NCBI RefSeq assembly: GCF_009498215.1
Contig: NZ_CP043498.1
Span: 3,019,501 to 3,083,500, forward strand
Reading direction: 5' to 3'
DNA: 64,000 bases
From: Rhizobium grahamii
GTDB taxonomy: Bacteria; Pseudomonadota; Alphaproteobacteria; Rhizobiales; Rhizobiaceae
Shown: one piece after another, positions 28,711 through 36,485 of the stretch
How the letters are laid out: the number at the start of each line of letters is the position of its first letter
Numbering within the stretch: the stretch's first letter is position 1
Translations under genes and position numbers: made by a program
Notes under the pieces: model-generated
Databases searched by the model: none
What the model was told of the DNA's origin: nothing
The model's input: only the letters and a program-made list of their open reading frames with translations

Positions 28711-29505
28711 ATGACAACCATTCCCTTCGAGGCACGCCGCTTTCAATCCACGGCGGCCTATTACACGCGTTACCGCGTTCCCTACCCCGACGACCTGATC
28801 GCGCACGTTTCCGAACGTACCGGTCTTGCGCCGGGCGACCGCGTGCTCGACCTTGGCTGCGGCCCAGGCCAACTCGGCATCGCCTTTGCGCGATTGGCCG
28901 GCGCCGATGTCACCGGCCTCGATCCCGAGCCGGAGATGCTGGAGGCTGCAGCCTCCGACGCTGCCGCGGCCGGTGTAACCGTAACCTTCGTCAAAGGCTC
29001 TTCATATGATCTCGGTCAGCGTTTCGCACCGCTGAAGCTGACGGTCATGGGGCGCTCGTTTCACTGGATGGATCGCCCGGCAACGCTAAAGGCGCTCGAT
29101 GATATCACCGTACCGGGCGGTTGCGTCGTCCTGTTCGGCGACCGGCATATTTCTTCAACGCCAGACTGGCGGCAGGCCGTCAACACGCTCGCCGAAAGCT
29201 ATGCGCCGGAACGCAATGCCGATCGTGAACGGCGCAAAGGGCCGGATTGGGTGGAGCATGAAGGCATCTTGCTTCAGTCACGCTTCAACGACCTCGAACG
29301 GATTTCCGTCATCAGGGAACGCAAGCTCAGCCCCGACGATATCGTCGGCCGCGCCTTTTCAACATCGGCAACTTCGCCGCAGGCGCTTGGCGACAAGTCT
29401 GCAGCCTTCGAGGCCGCCCTGCGTGAGACGCTCGCAAAGCTTTCGCCCGAGGGCATCTTCGCGGAGATCGTGGAGATCGGTGGCCTGATCGCCCGTCGAA
29501 GCTAG
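28711..29505 (+). CDS. Class I SAM-dependent methyltransferase
   Basis: 264 residues with a complete SAM site, DRVLDLGCGPGQLGIAF (about 43-58), and the acidic motif DVTGLDPEPEMLEAA. The N-terminus FQSTAAYYTRYRVPYPDDL and the segment GRSFHWMDRPATLKAL resemble the trans-aconitate/biotin-type methyltransferase group, but no substrate can be assigned. AAGGATTCC precedes the ATG at 28711. The TAG stop is the first bases of a large palindromic repeat. Confidence 0.88.
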   Translation: MTTIPFEARRFQSTAAYYTRYRVPYPDDLIAHVSERTGLAPGDRVLDLGCGPGQLGIAFARLAGADVTGLDPEPEMLEAAASDAAAAGVTVTFVKGSSYDLGQRFAPLKLTVMGRSFHWMDRPATLKALDDITVPGGCVVLFGDRHISSTPDWRQAVNTLAESYAPERNADRERRKGPDWVEHEGILLQSRFNDLERISVIRERKLSPDDIVGRAFSTSATSPQALGDKSAAFEAALRETLAKLSPEGIFAEIVEIGGLIARRS

Positions 29506-29611
29506 AGCGCCGTGCGTCCTCAAGGACGCACAAAGGACGCTCTATCTTGTTGAATCTACGCATCAGGCTTTCCGAAAATCGATTCCGATTTTCGGGCCGA
29601 TGCTAGGCATC
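29503..29611. repeat. RIME-like rhizobial mosaic palindromic repeat
   Basis: Two nested palindromes are seen. The first has outer arms tagagcg / cgctcta (29503-29509, 29538-29544) around the perfect inner hairpin gtgcgtcct / aggacgcac (29512-29520, 29523-29531). The second is ccgaaaatcg / cgattttcgg (29572-29581, 29586-29595), flanked by gatgc / gcatc. This layout matches the intergenic mosaic elements repeated in Rhizobiaceae genomes. It lies between two convergent genes and may also act as their terminator. Confidence 0.75.
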
Positions 29612-30187
29612 AGCTTTGTTAGCGAGGGAAAGCGCGTCGCGCGTCGTATAGAGAAAACTGTCCGAAAGCTCACGGCTCTCGACTGCCCGCGCAAGGATGA
29701 CCGCCCCCATCATGGCTGAAAGCGTCGTGAATCCCTTTTCACGACGCTCCTTCGGCGTTTCACCGGGAACAATGCCGGAGAGGATATCGACGAGCATCGA
29801 AAGCCCGTCATTGAACGTCTCGCGCACCGCACCGCGGCTGCGGCTGACTTCTTGGGCGAGCGAGGCAAAGACGCAGCTCCCGCCCGGATCATCGACACTG
29901 CAACGCGACAGATAGTGATTGAGCAGCGCATCCAACGGTCGCCCCGGCGCCGAGGCGATGATCTCGTTCCAGCGGATCTTCACCTTTTCGATCAGCGCCC
30001 GGCTGACCTCAAGCGCCAGGTCTTCCTTTGATTCGAAATGCCCATAGAACCCGCCATGCGTCATGCCGGCAGCCTTCATTATCTCCGCAACGCCGATACC
30101 GTCGAAGCCCTTCTCGCGAAACAGCACCCCCGCAACCTGCAGGATCTTCTCGCGATTTTCGGCAAATTTCTCTCGGCTAACCCGCAT
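29603..30187 (-). CDS. TetR/AcrR family transcriptional regulator
   Basis: 194 residues. The N-terminal helix-turn-helix is VAEIMKAAGMTHGGFYGHF (about 33-52) within the usual TetR start REKILQVAGVLFREKGFDGI. The ligand-binding helical region follows. The gene is divergent from an MFS transporter gene, and two palindromes sit between them, so it probably represses the transporter and itself. The ligand is likely a substrate of the transporter (inference). The stop lies within the flank of the RIME-like repeat. Confidence 0.94.
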   Translation of the reverse strand: MRVSREKFAENREKILQVAGVLFREKGFDGIGVAEIMKAAGMTHGGFYGHFESKEDLALEVSRALIEKVKIRWNEIIASAPGRPLDALLNHYLSRCSVDDPGGSCVFASLAQEVSRSRGAVRETFNDGLSMLVDILSGIVPGETPKERREKGFTTLSAMMGAVILARAVESRELSDSFLYTTRDALSLANKADA

Positions 30188-30221
30188 TCGCTTCTCCGCA
30201 ATTCGTTGCTTGACAATTTAT

Positions 30222-30235
30222 ATGATGTCCATCAT
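30222..30235. promoter_or_regulatory. Palindromic operator candidate 1 (TetR/MFS intergenic region)
   Basis: A perfect inverted repeat ATGATG-TC-CATCAT lies 34 bp upstream of the TetR start. TTGACA, a -35-like hexamer for the MFS gene, is at 30210-30215 just before it, so a bound repressor would cover the promoter area. Confidence 0.55.
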
Positions 30236-30252
30236 CAATACGCAACAATTAT

Positions 30253-30265
30253 GATGATCGTCATC
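30253..30265. promoter_or_regulatory. Palindromic operator candidate 2 (TetR/MFS intergenic region)
   Basis: GATGA-TCG-TCATC shares the GATGA/TCATC core with the first palindrome and is centred 30-31 bp (about three helical turns) from it. The two copies together suggest paired binding sites for the divergent TetR protein. Confidence 0.5.
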
Positions 30266-30312
30266 TAAAAGCTTTCGATAGTCTCCGGCAAACCTCAATA
30301 CGGAACGGCCAC

Positions 30313-31611
30313 ATGGTATCCACTGCACTTGCCTCAACGCTGGCGCGACGCAACATCCACTACGGATGGGTCGTCGTCGCGGCAACCTTCATCACCATGC
30401 TGGTGACCGCCGGCGCCATGGGCGCGCCGGGTGTCCTCATCAAGCCGCTTCAGGATGAGTTCGGCTGGGAAACCTCGCAGATATCCTCGGCACTTGCCGT
30501 CCGTCTGATCCTCTTCGGCCTCATGGGGCCGTTCTCCGCCGCCTTCATGAACTATTTCGGCGTCCGCAAGGTCATCGTCTTTGCCATGATCCTGATCGCC
30601 AGCGGTTTCGTTGGCTCCTTGTTCATGACCGAGCTTTGGCAGCTGCTATTGCTCTGGGGCGTCGTCGTCGGCTTCGGCACCGGACTGACCGCGATGGTTC
30701 TCGCAGCGACCGTTTCTGCCCGCTGGTTCACCAAGCATCGTGGGCTGGTCGTCGGCATGCTCTCGGCCAGTTCCGCCACCGGCCAGCTGGTCTTCCTGCC
30801 GTTCATGGCGCAGCTGACGGAAAGCTACGGATGGCGCGCGACGGTCTTTTTCGTCTGCGGCATGATCATGGTTGCAGCCCTTCTGGTACTGGCCTTCATG
30901 CGTGACCGCCCCTCCGACCTTAATCTCCCGGCCTTCGGTGACGAGCAGGTGACGCCGCACATCCCGCCGCAGGGAGGCCTGCTGACGATGCTCGCAACCC
31001 CGATCATCGTTCTCAAGGAAATCTCCCGCACCTCGACCTTCTGGATCCTGTTTGCCACCTTCTTCATCTGCGGGCTGAGCACCAACGGCCTGATTCAGAC
31101 GCATTTCGTCACCCTTTGCGGCGACTTCGGCATCGTCCCTGTCGCGGCTGCGAGCGTTCTAGCCGTCATGGGCATCTTCGATTTCTTCGGCACGATCGGC
31201 TCCGGCTGGCTGTCCGACCGTTTCGACAATCGCTGGCTGCTGTTCTGGTACTACGGCCTGCGCGGGCTCTCGCTGCTCTTCCTGCCCTTCAGCGATTTCA
31301 GCTTCTACGGCCTGTCGATCTTCGCCGTCTTCTATGGCCTCGACTGGATCGCCACCGTGCCGCCGACAGTCAAGATCGCCGCCGATCGCTTCGGCCGCGA
31401 AAAGGCCGGCCTCGTATTCGGCTGGGTCTTCGCCGGCCACCAACTCGGAGCGGCAACCGCTGCCTATGGCGCCGGCTGGTCGCGGACGGAGCTGCAGAGC
31501 TATCTTCCGGCCTTCTTCATCGCCGGCGCCTTCTGCCTGCTGGCCTCGATCCTGGCGATCACGCTCAAGAAATCGGGCATCCATCAGCCGGCCGCAGCCG
31601 CCGCCCACTAA
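30313..31611 (+). CDS. MFS transporter
   Basis: A 432-residue major facilitator protein with about twelve membrane helices. Visible are the N-terminal YGWVVVAATFITMLVTAGAM, a central hydrophilic loop (about 198-230, MRDRPSDLNLPAFGDEQ), and GSGWLSDRFDNRWLLFWYYG as the second-half motif A. It resembles the monocarboxylate/OFA-type MFS group; the substrate is unknown. The divergent TetR gene and the two palindromes point to ligand-inducible expression. Confidence 0.91.
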   Translation: MVSTALASTLARRNIHYGWVVVAATFITMLVTAGAMGAPGVLIKPLQDEFGWETSQISSALAVRLILFGLMGPFSAAFMNYFGVRKVIVFAMILIASGFVGSLFMTELWQLLLLWGVVVGFGTGLTAMVLAATVSARWFTKHRGLVVGMLSASSATGQLVFLPFMAQLTESYGWRATVFFVCGMIMVAALLVLAFMRDRPSDLNLPAFGDEQVTPHIPPQGGLLTMLATPIIVLKEISRTSTFWILFATFFICGLSTNGLIQTHFVTLCGDFGIVPVAAASVLAVMGIFDFFGTIGSGWLSDRFDNRWLLFWYYGLRGLSLLFLPFSDFSFYGLSIFAVFYGLDWIATVPPTVKIAADRFGREKAGLVFGWVFAGHQLGAATAAYGAGWSRTELQSYLPAFFIAGAFCLLASILAITLKKSGIHQPAAAAAH

Positions 31612-31621
31612 TACCTGGCGC

Positions 31622-31643
31622 TTCCGGCCAGCAAGGGCCGGAA
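31622..31643 (+). terminator. Hairpin after the MFS gene
   Basis: A perfect 8-bp stem ttccggcc / ggccggaa with a 6-base loop begins 10 bp after the MFS stop. No T run follows, so terminator function is only possible. Confidence 0.4.
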
Positions 31644-31732
31644 AGCCGCAATAAATCAAGCCGAGAACTTCGCCCGCCGTCTTGCGCGCGCGGGCGAACG
31701 CATGCTAGACACCCGCCTCGTCGGTATCCGTT

Positions 31733-31817
31733 GCCCCATTGGCGGAATTGGTAGACGCGCTCGACTCAAAATCGAGTTTCGAAAGAAGTGCTGGTTCGAC
31801 TCCGGCATGGGGCACCA
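31733..31817 (+). tRNA. tRNA-Leu (anticodon CAA)
   Basis: The acceptor stem is gccccat / atggggc, with the discriminator base A and an encoded CCA end. The anticodon arm is ctcga-CTCAAAA-tcgag, giving anticodon CAA, which reads UUG. A long variable arm follows, as in class II tRNAs, and the T arm contains GGTTCGACTCC. The D arm has TTGGTAGA. The length is 85 nt. The DNA downstream looks accessory and tRNA-Leu genes are frequent integration sites, but no second copy of the 3' end is visible nearby. Confidence 0.96.
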
Positions 31818-31861
31818 CCTCCTTACTGCGACAGTTGATTTTGCTATATAAAATCGCTGTT

Positions 31862-31901
31862 TTTGTCCCACATTTTTCAACCCGAAAATGCGTGGGACAA
31901 A
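31862..31901. repeat. Long imperfect inverted repeat downstream of tRNA-Leu
   Basis: Arms tttgtcccac / gtgggacaaa (31862-31871 and 31892-31901) are perfect. Inside them, atttt and aaaat pair further with a two-base bulge. The element lies 45 bp after the tRNA. It could be a terminator, a recombinase site or a remnant of an inserted element; no function can be assigned. Confidence 0.6.
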
Positions 31902-32005
31902 TCTGACCGATTTTTGTTCCGGTCGAAGCGACTGCGTTATCTCACAGCTTGTCGTTTCCATAAAGCTGGTGCGGCGCCACCTGTGGTGAGTTTAGTATCT
32001 GACAC

Positions 32006-32554
32006 TCACTTTATTGCGATTTTTGGGGCGTTCGCTACCTTAATGGCAAAATCCCAAAGGCGATTTCGGGTAGCGACAGCCCGCTCCAGCCGATCATTAA
32101 GATCAGCGAAAGTGTATCGATATGGCTGCCCATCACGCAAAAGTATGAGATCGTCAGGGTACTCGTCACAGATATTCCACGACGCATGAATGACATCGTT
32201 TCGCTCGGGATTTCGTTTTCTGATTTCAGCAGCAATGTCCGAAAATTCCGCAACGTACTCGCGACCCAGCCGACACGGGATGATCGCTTTGATCACGTCA
32301 AGGCGTGTAGCAAGGCCGAGGTGCTCAATAGAACCGAAGACGACGCCAGCTATTGGGTCGATGGTTAAACCACCATTCTGGTGGTCGCTGTGGGCTGCCG
32401 CGCCAAACAGAAACTTGATTGTTTCGTCGATTTCCCCCCAATTTGCAGCCATGGCTCCAATCAAGGCAGCTAACTTCGGCCGATCAAGAAGCACTTTCGG
32501 ATAACCTCTAAAGGCGAGCTTCCGTTGGGCGGCGTCTTTTATCTGGTGCGGCAT
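32006..32554 (-). CDS. Hypothetical protein with HEPN-like RNxxxH motif
   Basis: About 182 residues, no family recognised by eye. It is largely helical. Near residues 118-123 the sequence RNDVIH fits the Rx4-6H signature of HEPN-superfamily nucleases, with the typical Asn after Arg; an earlier helix, ANWGEIDETIKFLFG, fits the first HEPN helix. This is a motif-level suggestion only. I chose the ATG at 32554 because GGAG lies 6 nt upstream; an ATG at 32566 is the alternative. The gene stands alone between tRNA-Leu and an antiporter, in DNA that is poorer in GC than the rest of the window, which suggests acquisition. Confidence 0.72.
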   Translation of the reverse strand: MPHQIKDAAQRKLAFRGYPKVLLDRPKLAALIGAMAANWGEIDETIKFLFGAAAHSDHQNGGLTIDPIAGVVFGSIEHLGLATRLDVIKAIIPCRLGREYVAEFSDIAAEIRKRNPERNDVIHASWNICDEYPDDLILLRDGQPYRYTFADLNDRLERAVATRNRLWDFAIKVANAPKIAIK

Positions 32555-32809
32555 TTGAAGCTCCATCGAAGCGCTATAGCGTTCGATCGAACTCTAGTCT
32601 CTTGAAACGGTCAGCGACAAGCAGCCCTGAGCTCTGCCATAGATGGTTGTAGAAGATAACGAAAATGCCGCGCACTTTCCAATCTCCGGCCCGTCCATAT
32701 CTCGGCGGAGATGAGTCACCTGTACTCCACCACCTACCGCAAATCATCTGTTTAATTTTACTCTTACTTCAGTCAAAGTGACGCCCGCAAAACGAGGGAA
32801 TGCGAGCAC

Positions 32810-34558
32810 GTGCATCAGGAAGTAACGCTTATCGCCACCGTAGCCGTCAGCTTTGTCTGTGCGGCCATCTTCGGCTACATCGCCGACCGCCTGCGGCTGC
32901 CGCCGCTTGTCGGATATCTTGTGGCGGGGATTGCGTTGGGGCCTGTAACGCCGGGCTTCATTGCCGATAGCAGCCTTGCCAGCCAGCTCGCGGAAATGGG
33001 CGTTATCCTGCTGATGTTCGGTGTCGGCCTGCACTTTTCGACCGCCGACCTACTCGCGGTGCGCGGCATTGCCATCCCCGGTGCCATCGCCCAGATCGTG
33101 ATCGCGACGCTGTTCGGCATCGGGCTAGCGGAATGGTGGGGATGGGGGCTCGGCGCCGGCATCGTCTTCGGCCTCAGCCTCTCGGTGGCGAGCACGGTCG
33201 TGCTTCTGAAGGCGCTCGAGGAACACAATCTTCTTGATCAGGCGAGCGGACGCGTCGCCGTCGGGTGGCTGATCGTTGAAGATCTCGTCATGGTTCTGGC
33301 GCTGGTTCTTCTGCCAGCGCTTGCAGAGTTTCTTGGCGGGCATGCGGCCGAAAGTGCCGCTCACGGTGCGGGGCTGCCCCTCTGGCTCAGCATCGTCCTG
33401 ACGCTGCTCAAGGTCGGCGCCTTCGCCATGATGGCGATCTTCCTCGGCCCCAAGGTCGTTCCCTGGCTGCTGACACTTGTTGCACGCACGGGATCGCGCG
33501 AACTCTTCACGCTGACGGTCCTGGCGATCGCGCTCGGCATCGCGTTCGGATCGGCGCAGATATTCGGTGTGTCCTTCGCGCTCGGCGCCTTCTTCGCGGG
33601 CGTCATCATGAGCGAATCCCATCTCAGCCATCGCGCCGCGGCCGACTCGTTGCCGCTTCAGAACGCCTTTTCGGTGCTGTTTTTCGTGTCAGTCGGCATG
33701 CTGTTCGATCCGTCGATCCTTGTACGCGAACCGCTGGCCGTCGCCGCCGCCATAGCCCTCATCGTCGTCGGCAAGTCGATCATCTCCTTTGCCGTCGTTG
33801 TCCTGCTGCGTTACCCGATCGGCATGGGCCTGACTGTGGCGGGCGGCCTGGCGCAGATCGGCGAATTCTCGTTCATCCTTGCCGCGCTCGGCGTCTCGCT
33901 CGGCCTGCTTCCGGCAGATGGCCAAGCCATCATCCTGGCGGCGGCCATCATCTCGATCATCCTCAATCCGCTCATCTGCGTCGGCGCCGAAGCACTGCAC
34001 GGACATGTCCACCACAGGTGGGCAGCGCTATGCGCCCGTTTCGGCCATCGCAAGTATGAAGTCCTCAGCCGAGAGCTGGAGCGCACCCGCGCGATCAACG
34101 AAGCACGCGAGCGCGAGCACCAGCTGGAAATGCAGGAACTCATCGAAACCTTCCCGCTTTTCGCCAAGGTGGATGAGGATTCGCAGGAAGAATTGCTGCT
34201 GCTCTTCAGGCCGAAATCGGCGCTGCCAGGCCAGCGCGTGATCCGTAAAGGCGATCGCGGCGACGGCATGTATTTCCTGTCCTTCGGCACCGTCGAGGTC
34301 CAGCTTGCAGAAGAGGACATCAAACTCGAGCCGGGATCGTTCTTCGGCGAGATGGCGCTGCTAAGCGGCGGACGCCGCACAGCCGACGTCGTTGCCACCG
34401 ATTTCTGTCAGTTCCTCGTGCTGGAACGGCGCGATTTCAACATGTTCACGGCAAAGCATCCAGCGCTGCGCCAGGCCGTCACGGAAATGGCCCGTGCGCG
34501 GACCGCGAGAAATGTCATGCGCCAGAATGATCGCGAGCCGTCCAGGGTCGACTCCTAA
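32810..34558 (+). CDS. CPA2-family cation/proton antiporter with C-terminal cyclic-nucleotide-binding domain
   Basis: 582 residues. About twelve membrane helices (5-395) form a Kef/YbaL-like exchanger, with ADRLRLPPLVGYLVAGIALG, LSLSVASTVVLLKALEE and GGLAQIGEFSFILAALG. A charged linker (about 405-450, rich in Arg/Glu) leads to a cNMP-binding domain (about 450-560) whose phosphate cassette is SFFGEMALLSGGRRTADVVA. No TrkA-N domain follows, unlike E. coli KefC and YbaL. It probably moves K+ or Na+ against H+ under cyclic nucleotide control. The start is a GTG at 32810, with AGGGA about 12 nt upstream. Confidence 0.9.
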   Translation: MHQEVTLIATVAVSFVCAAIFGYIADRLRLPPLVGYLVAGIALGPVTPGFIADSSLASQLAEMGVILLMFGVGLHFSTADLLAVRGIAIPGAIAQIVIATLFGIGLAEWWGWGLGAGIVFGLSLSVASTVVLLKALEEHNLLDQASGRVAVGWLIVEDLVMVLALVLLPALAEFLGGHAAESAAHGAGLPLWLSIVLTLLKVGAFAMMAIFLGPKVVPWLLTLVARTGSRELFTLTVLAIALGIAFGSAQIFGVSFALGAFFAGVIMSESHLSHRAAADSLPLQNAFSVLFFVSVGMLFDPSILVREPLAVAAAIALIVVGKSIISFAVVVLLRYPIGMGLTVAGGLAQIGEFSFILAALGVSLGLLPADGQAIILAAAIISIILNPLICVGAEALHGHVHHRWAALCARFGHRKYEVLSRELERTRAINEAREREHQLEMQELIETFPLFAKVDEDSQEELLLLFRPKSALPGQRVIRKGDRGDGMYFLSFGTVEVQLAEEDIKLEPGSFFGEMALLSGGRRTADVVATDFCQFLVLERRDFNMFTAKHPALRQAVTEMARARTARNVMRQNDREPSRVDS

Positions 34559-34671
34559 GCGCTGTCAATCACGAAGAATTTTGCTCGGCGCTGCCGCATG
34601 AACGACACAGCAAGCATTTACACGCGGCCATGCCACCCATAAAGCTCATGCACCAAACGGAAAGGACCGGA

Positions 34672-35268
34672 ATGCTTCGCAGACTTTACGACTGGACCAT
34701 GTCTCTCGCTGCCCGCAAATCGGCGGAAGTCTGGCTCGCCGTTATCGCCTTCGTCGAAAGCTCCGTCTTTCTGGTGCCGGCCGATGTCCTGTTTCTCCCC
34801 ATGGCGCTCGCAAAGCCGGAGCGTTCCTACCGCTACGCCCTCGTTGCGACAATCGCTTCGGTCCTTGGCGGCATCGCCGGCTGGACGCTCGGCTACTATG
34901 CCTATGATGCCGTTGCCCGCCCGGTGCTCGAATTCTACGGCAAGCTGGATGCCTTCGAGCATCTCCGCCTCTACATTCACGACGAGTGGGAGATCCTGCT
35001 TCTTCTTCTCGTGACATCGGGCTTCGCCCATCTTCCGCCGATCAAGATCGTGACGATTCTTGCCGGCGTCATTCATATGAATCTCTGGTTCTTCGTGGTT
35101 TCCGCGATCATCGCCCGTGGCGCGCGCTTCCTGGTGCTTGCCTGGCTACTGCGCCGCTATGGCGAGCCGATCCGCCACTTCATCGAAAAGCGCCTGGGCC
35201 AGATCGCGGCCGTTATCGCGGCGATCCTGATCGCCCTTGGCCTGGCCTACAAACTGCTTGCCCCCTAA
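34672..35268 (+). CDS. YqaA/DedA-related membrane protein (VTT domain)
   Basis: 198 residues with three to four membrane helices. The marks are WLAVIAFVESSVFLVPADVL near the N-terminus and GGIAGWTLGYYAYDAVARPV, typical of YqaA proteins in the DedA/VTT superfamily. Relatives are linked to lipid scrambling or membrane homeostasis. The start at 34672 (MLRRLYDWTMSLAARKS) has AAGGACCGGA upstream; a longer frame from 34630 is less likely. dsbB follows after 18 bp, so the two are probably co-transcribed. Confidence 0.88.
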   Translation: MLRRLYDWTMSLAARKSAEVWLAVIAFVESSVFLVPADVLFLPMALAKPERSYRYALVATIASVLGGIAGWTLGYYAYDAVARPVLEFYGKLDAFEHLRLYIHDEWEILLLLLVTSGFAHLPPIKIVTILAGVIHMNLWFFVVSAIIARGARFLVLAWLLRRYGEPIRHFIEKRLGQIAAVIAAILIALGLAYKLLAP

Positions 35269-35286
35269 AACGCTTCGGAGCCCTGC

Positions 35287-35799
35287 ATGACCGCCTCCTT
35301 CTCGCTTACCCGACCGGCTTTCCTCTACTCGGTCCTGCTGGCGCTCGGCATGGCTGTCGTCGTCGGCTCAGCGCTCGGCTTCCAGTATATAGGCGGCTAT
35401 ATTCCCTGCGCGCTTTGCTTGATGCAACGCCAGCCCTATTACTACGGCATTCCGATCGTCCTTATTGGCGCGCTCTCCTCGGCGTTCGGCCTGCCGAACT
35501 GGATCGGCCGCACCTTCCTTCTCGCCGGCGGCCTTCTGATGATCGTTGGCGCCGGCATGGGCGTCTATCACTCCGGCGTGGAATGGCACTTCTGGCCGGG
35601 GCCGACGACCTGCTCCACCAGCGCCGGCAGCATGACGCAGAATGCCGGCGACCTGCTGACCGAACTCAACACCATCAAGGGACCATCCTGCACGGACGCG
35701 GCGCTGCGCGTGCTCGGCCTTTCCTTCGCTGGATGGAACGTAATCGCAAGCCTTGTCCTTGCGGCCGTCGCCTTTGTCGGCGTGCGCAAATCGGCCTGA
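35287..35799 (+). CDS. dsbB: Disulfide bond formation protein B
   Basis: DsbB reoxidises DsbA by passing electrons to quinone. The 170-residue membrane protein has four helices. The first redox pair is CALC in GYIPCALCLMQRQPYYYG (about 39-42). The second pair is Cys109 in TTCSTSAGS and Cys135 in KGPSCTDAALR in the second periplasmic loop. QRQPYY is the quinone-proximal motif. It lies directly downstream of the YqaA-type gene. Confidence 0.93.
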   Translation: MTASFSLTRPAFLYSVLLALGMAVVVGSALGFQYIGGYIPCALCLMQRQPYYYGIPIVLIGALSSAFGLPNWIGRTFLLAGGLLMIVGAGMGVYHSGVEWHFWPGPTTCSTSAGSMTQNAGDLLTELNTIKGPSCTDAALRVLGLSFAGWNVIASLVLAAVAFVGVRKSA

Positions 35800-35815
35800 G
35801 CGATAGAGCGGGCTG

Positions 35816-36373
35816 CTAAGGCTGCAGTTCGCTATCCCAGTAGAGATAGTCGAGCCAGCTGTCGTGCAGATAGTTGGGCGGGAAAAGCCGGCCGTTATTG
35901 TGCAGATCCTGAACCGTCGGCGGATAAGGCTTCTGGTTCGGGAACATCCCGGCCTGCTTCGGCAGCTTGCTGCCTTTTCTGAGATTGCAGGGAGAGCATG
36001 CCGCCACCACGTTTTCCCACGTCGTTTCGCCGCCATGGGCGCGCGGAATGACATGGTCGAAGGTCAGATCATCGTGTTCGCCGCAATACTGGCACTCGAA
36101 CTTGTCTCTGAGGAAGACGTTGAAGCGCGTGAAGGCGGGATTACGGGACGGCTGAACGTAGGTCTTGAGGCACACGACACTCGGAAGCCGCATCGAAAAG
36201 CTCGGAGAAGAAACCGAGTGTTCGTACTCCGCGATGATATTCACGCGGTCAAGAAATACCGCCTTGATCGCGTCCTGCCAGGACCAGAGCGACAAGGGAT
36301 AATAACTTAAAGGCCTATAGTCAGCGTTCAGAACGAGCGCGGGCAGGGCCTGTGGGGAGACTGCAATCGTCAA
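35816..36373 (-). CDS. HNH endonuclease family protein
   Basis: 185 residues. The C-terminal half holds an HNH domain with a structural zinc site: CQYCGEHDDLTFDHVIPRA, then WENVVAACSPCNLRKGSK. The His in FDHVIPRAHGG, the Asn in ENVVAAC and the CxxC pairs are all present, so it should be active. The N-terminal half (LVLNADYRPLSYYPLSLWSW) is the usual partner of this widely conserved chromosomal HNH type, whose role is unknown. The start is a TTG at 36373 with AGGAG 6 nt upstream. Confidence 0.92.
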   Translation of the reverse strand: MTIAVSPQALPALVLNADYRPLSYYPLSLWSWQDAIKAVFLDRVNIIAEYEHSVSSPSFSMRLPSVVCLKTYVQPSRNPAFTRFNVFLRDKFECQYCGEHDDLTFDHVIPRAHGGETTWENVVAACSPCNLRKGSKLPKQAGMFPNQKPYPPTVQDLHNNGRLFPPNYLHDSWLDYLYWDSELQP

Positions 36374-36485
36374 GGGACTCTCCTGATCGATTCGGCATCT
36401 GCATCCTTATATTAGGCCGGTTGTGACGGCATTGTGAAGTCCAATATATTCAGCCCGTAAGGCGGATTGAAGAAAGTGACCGCAG

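Noticed and set aside
31656..31961. A 101-codon minus-strand frame crossing the tRNA-Leu gene
   Set aside because: It reads through the tRNA and the inverted repeat, so it is very unlikely to be coding.
31812..32740. Possible direct repeat of the tRNA-Leu 3' end (CACCACCT near 31814 and 32731)
   Set aside because: Only 8 bases match and the rest of the T arm is not repeated, so no attachment-site pair can be claimed.
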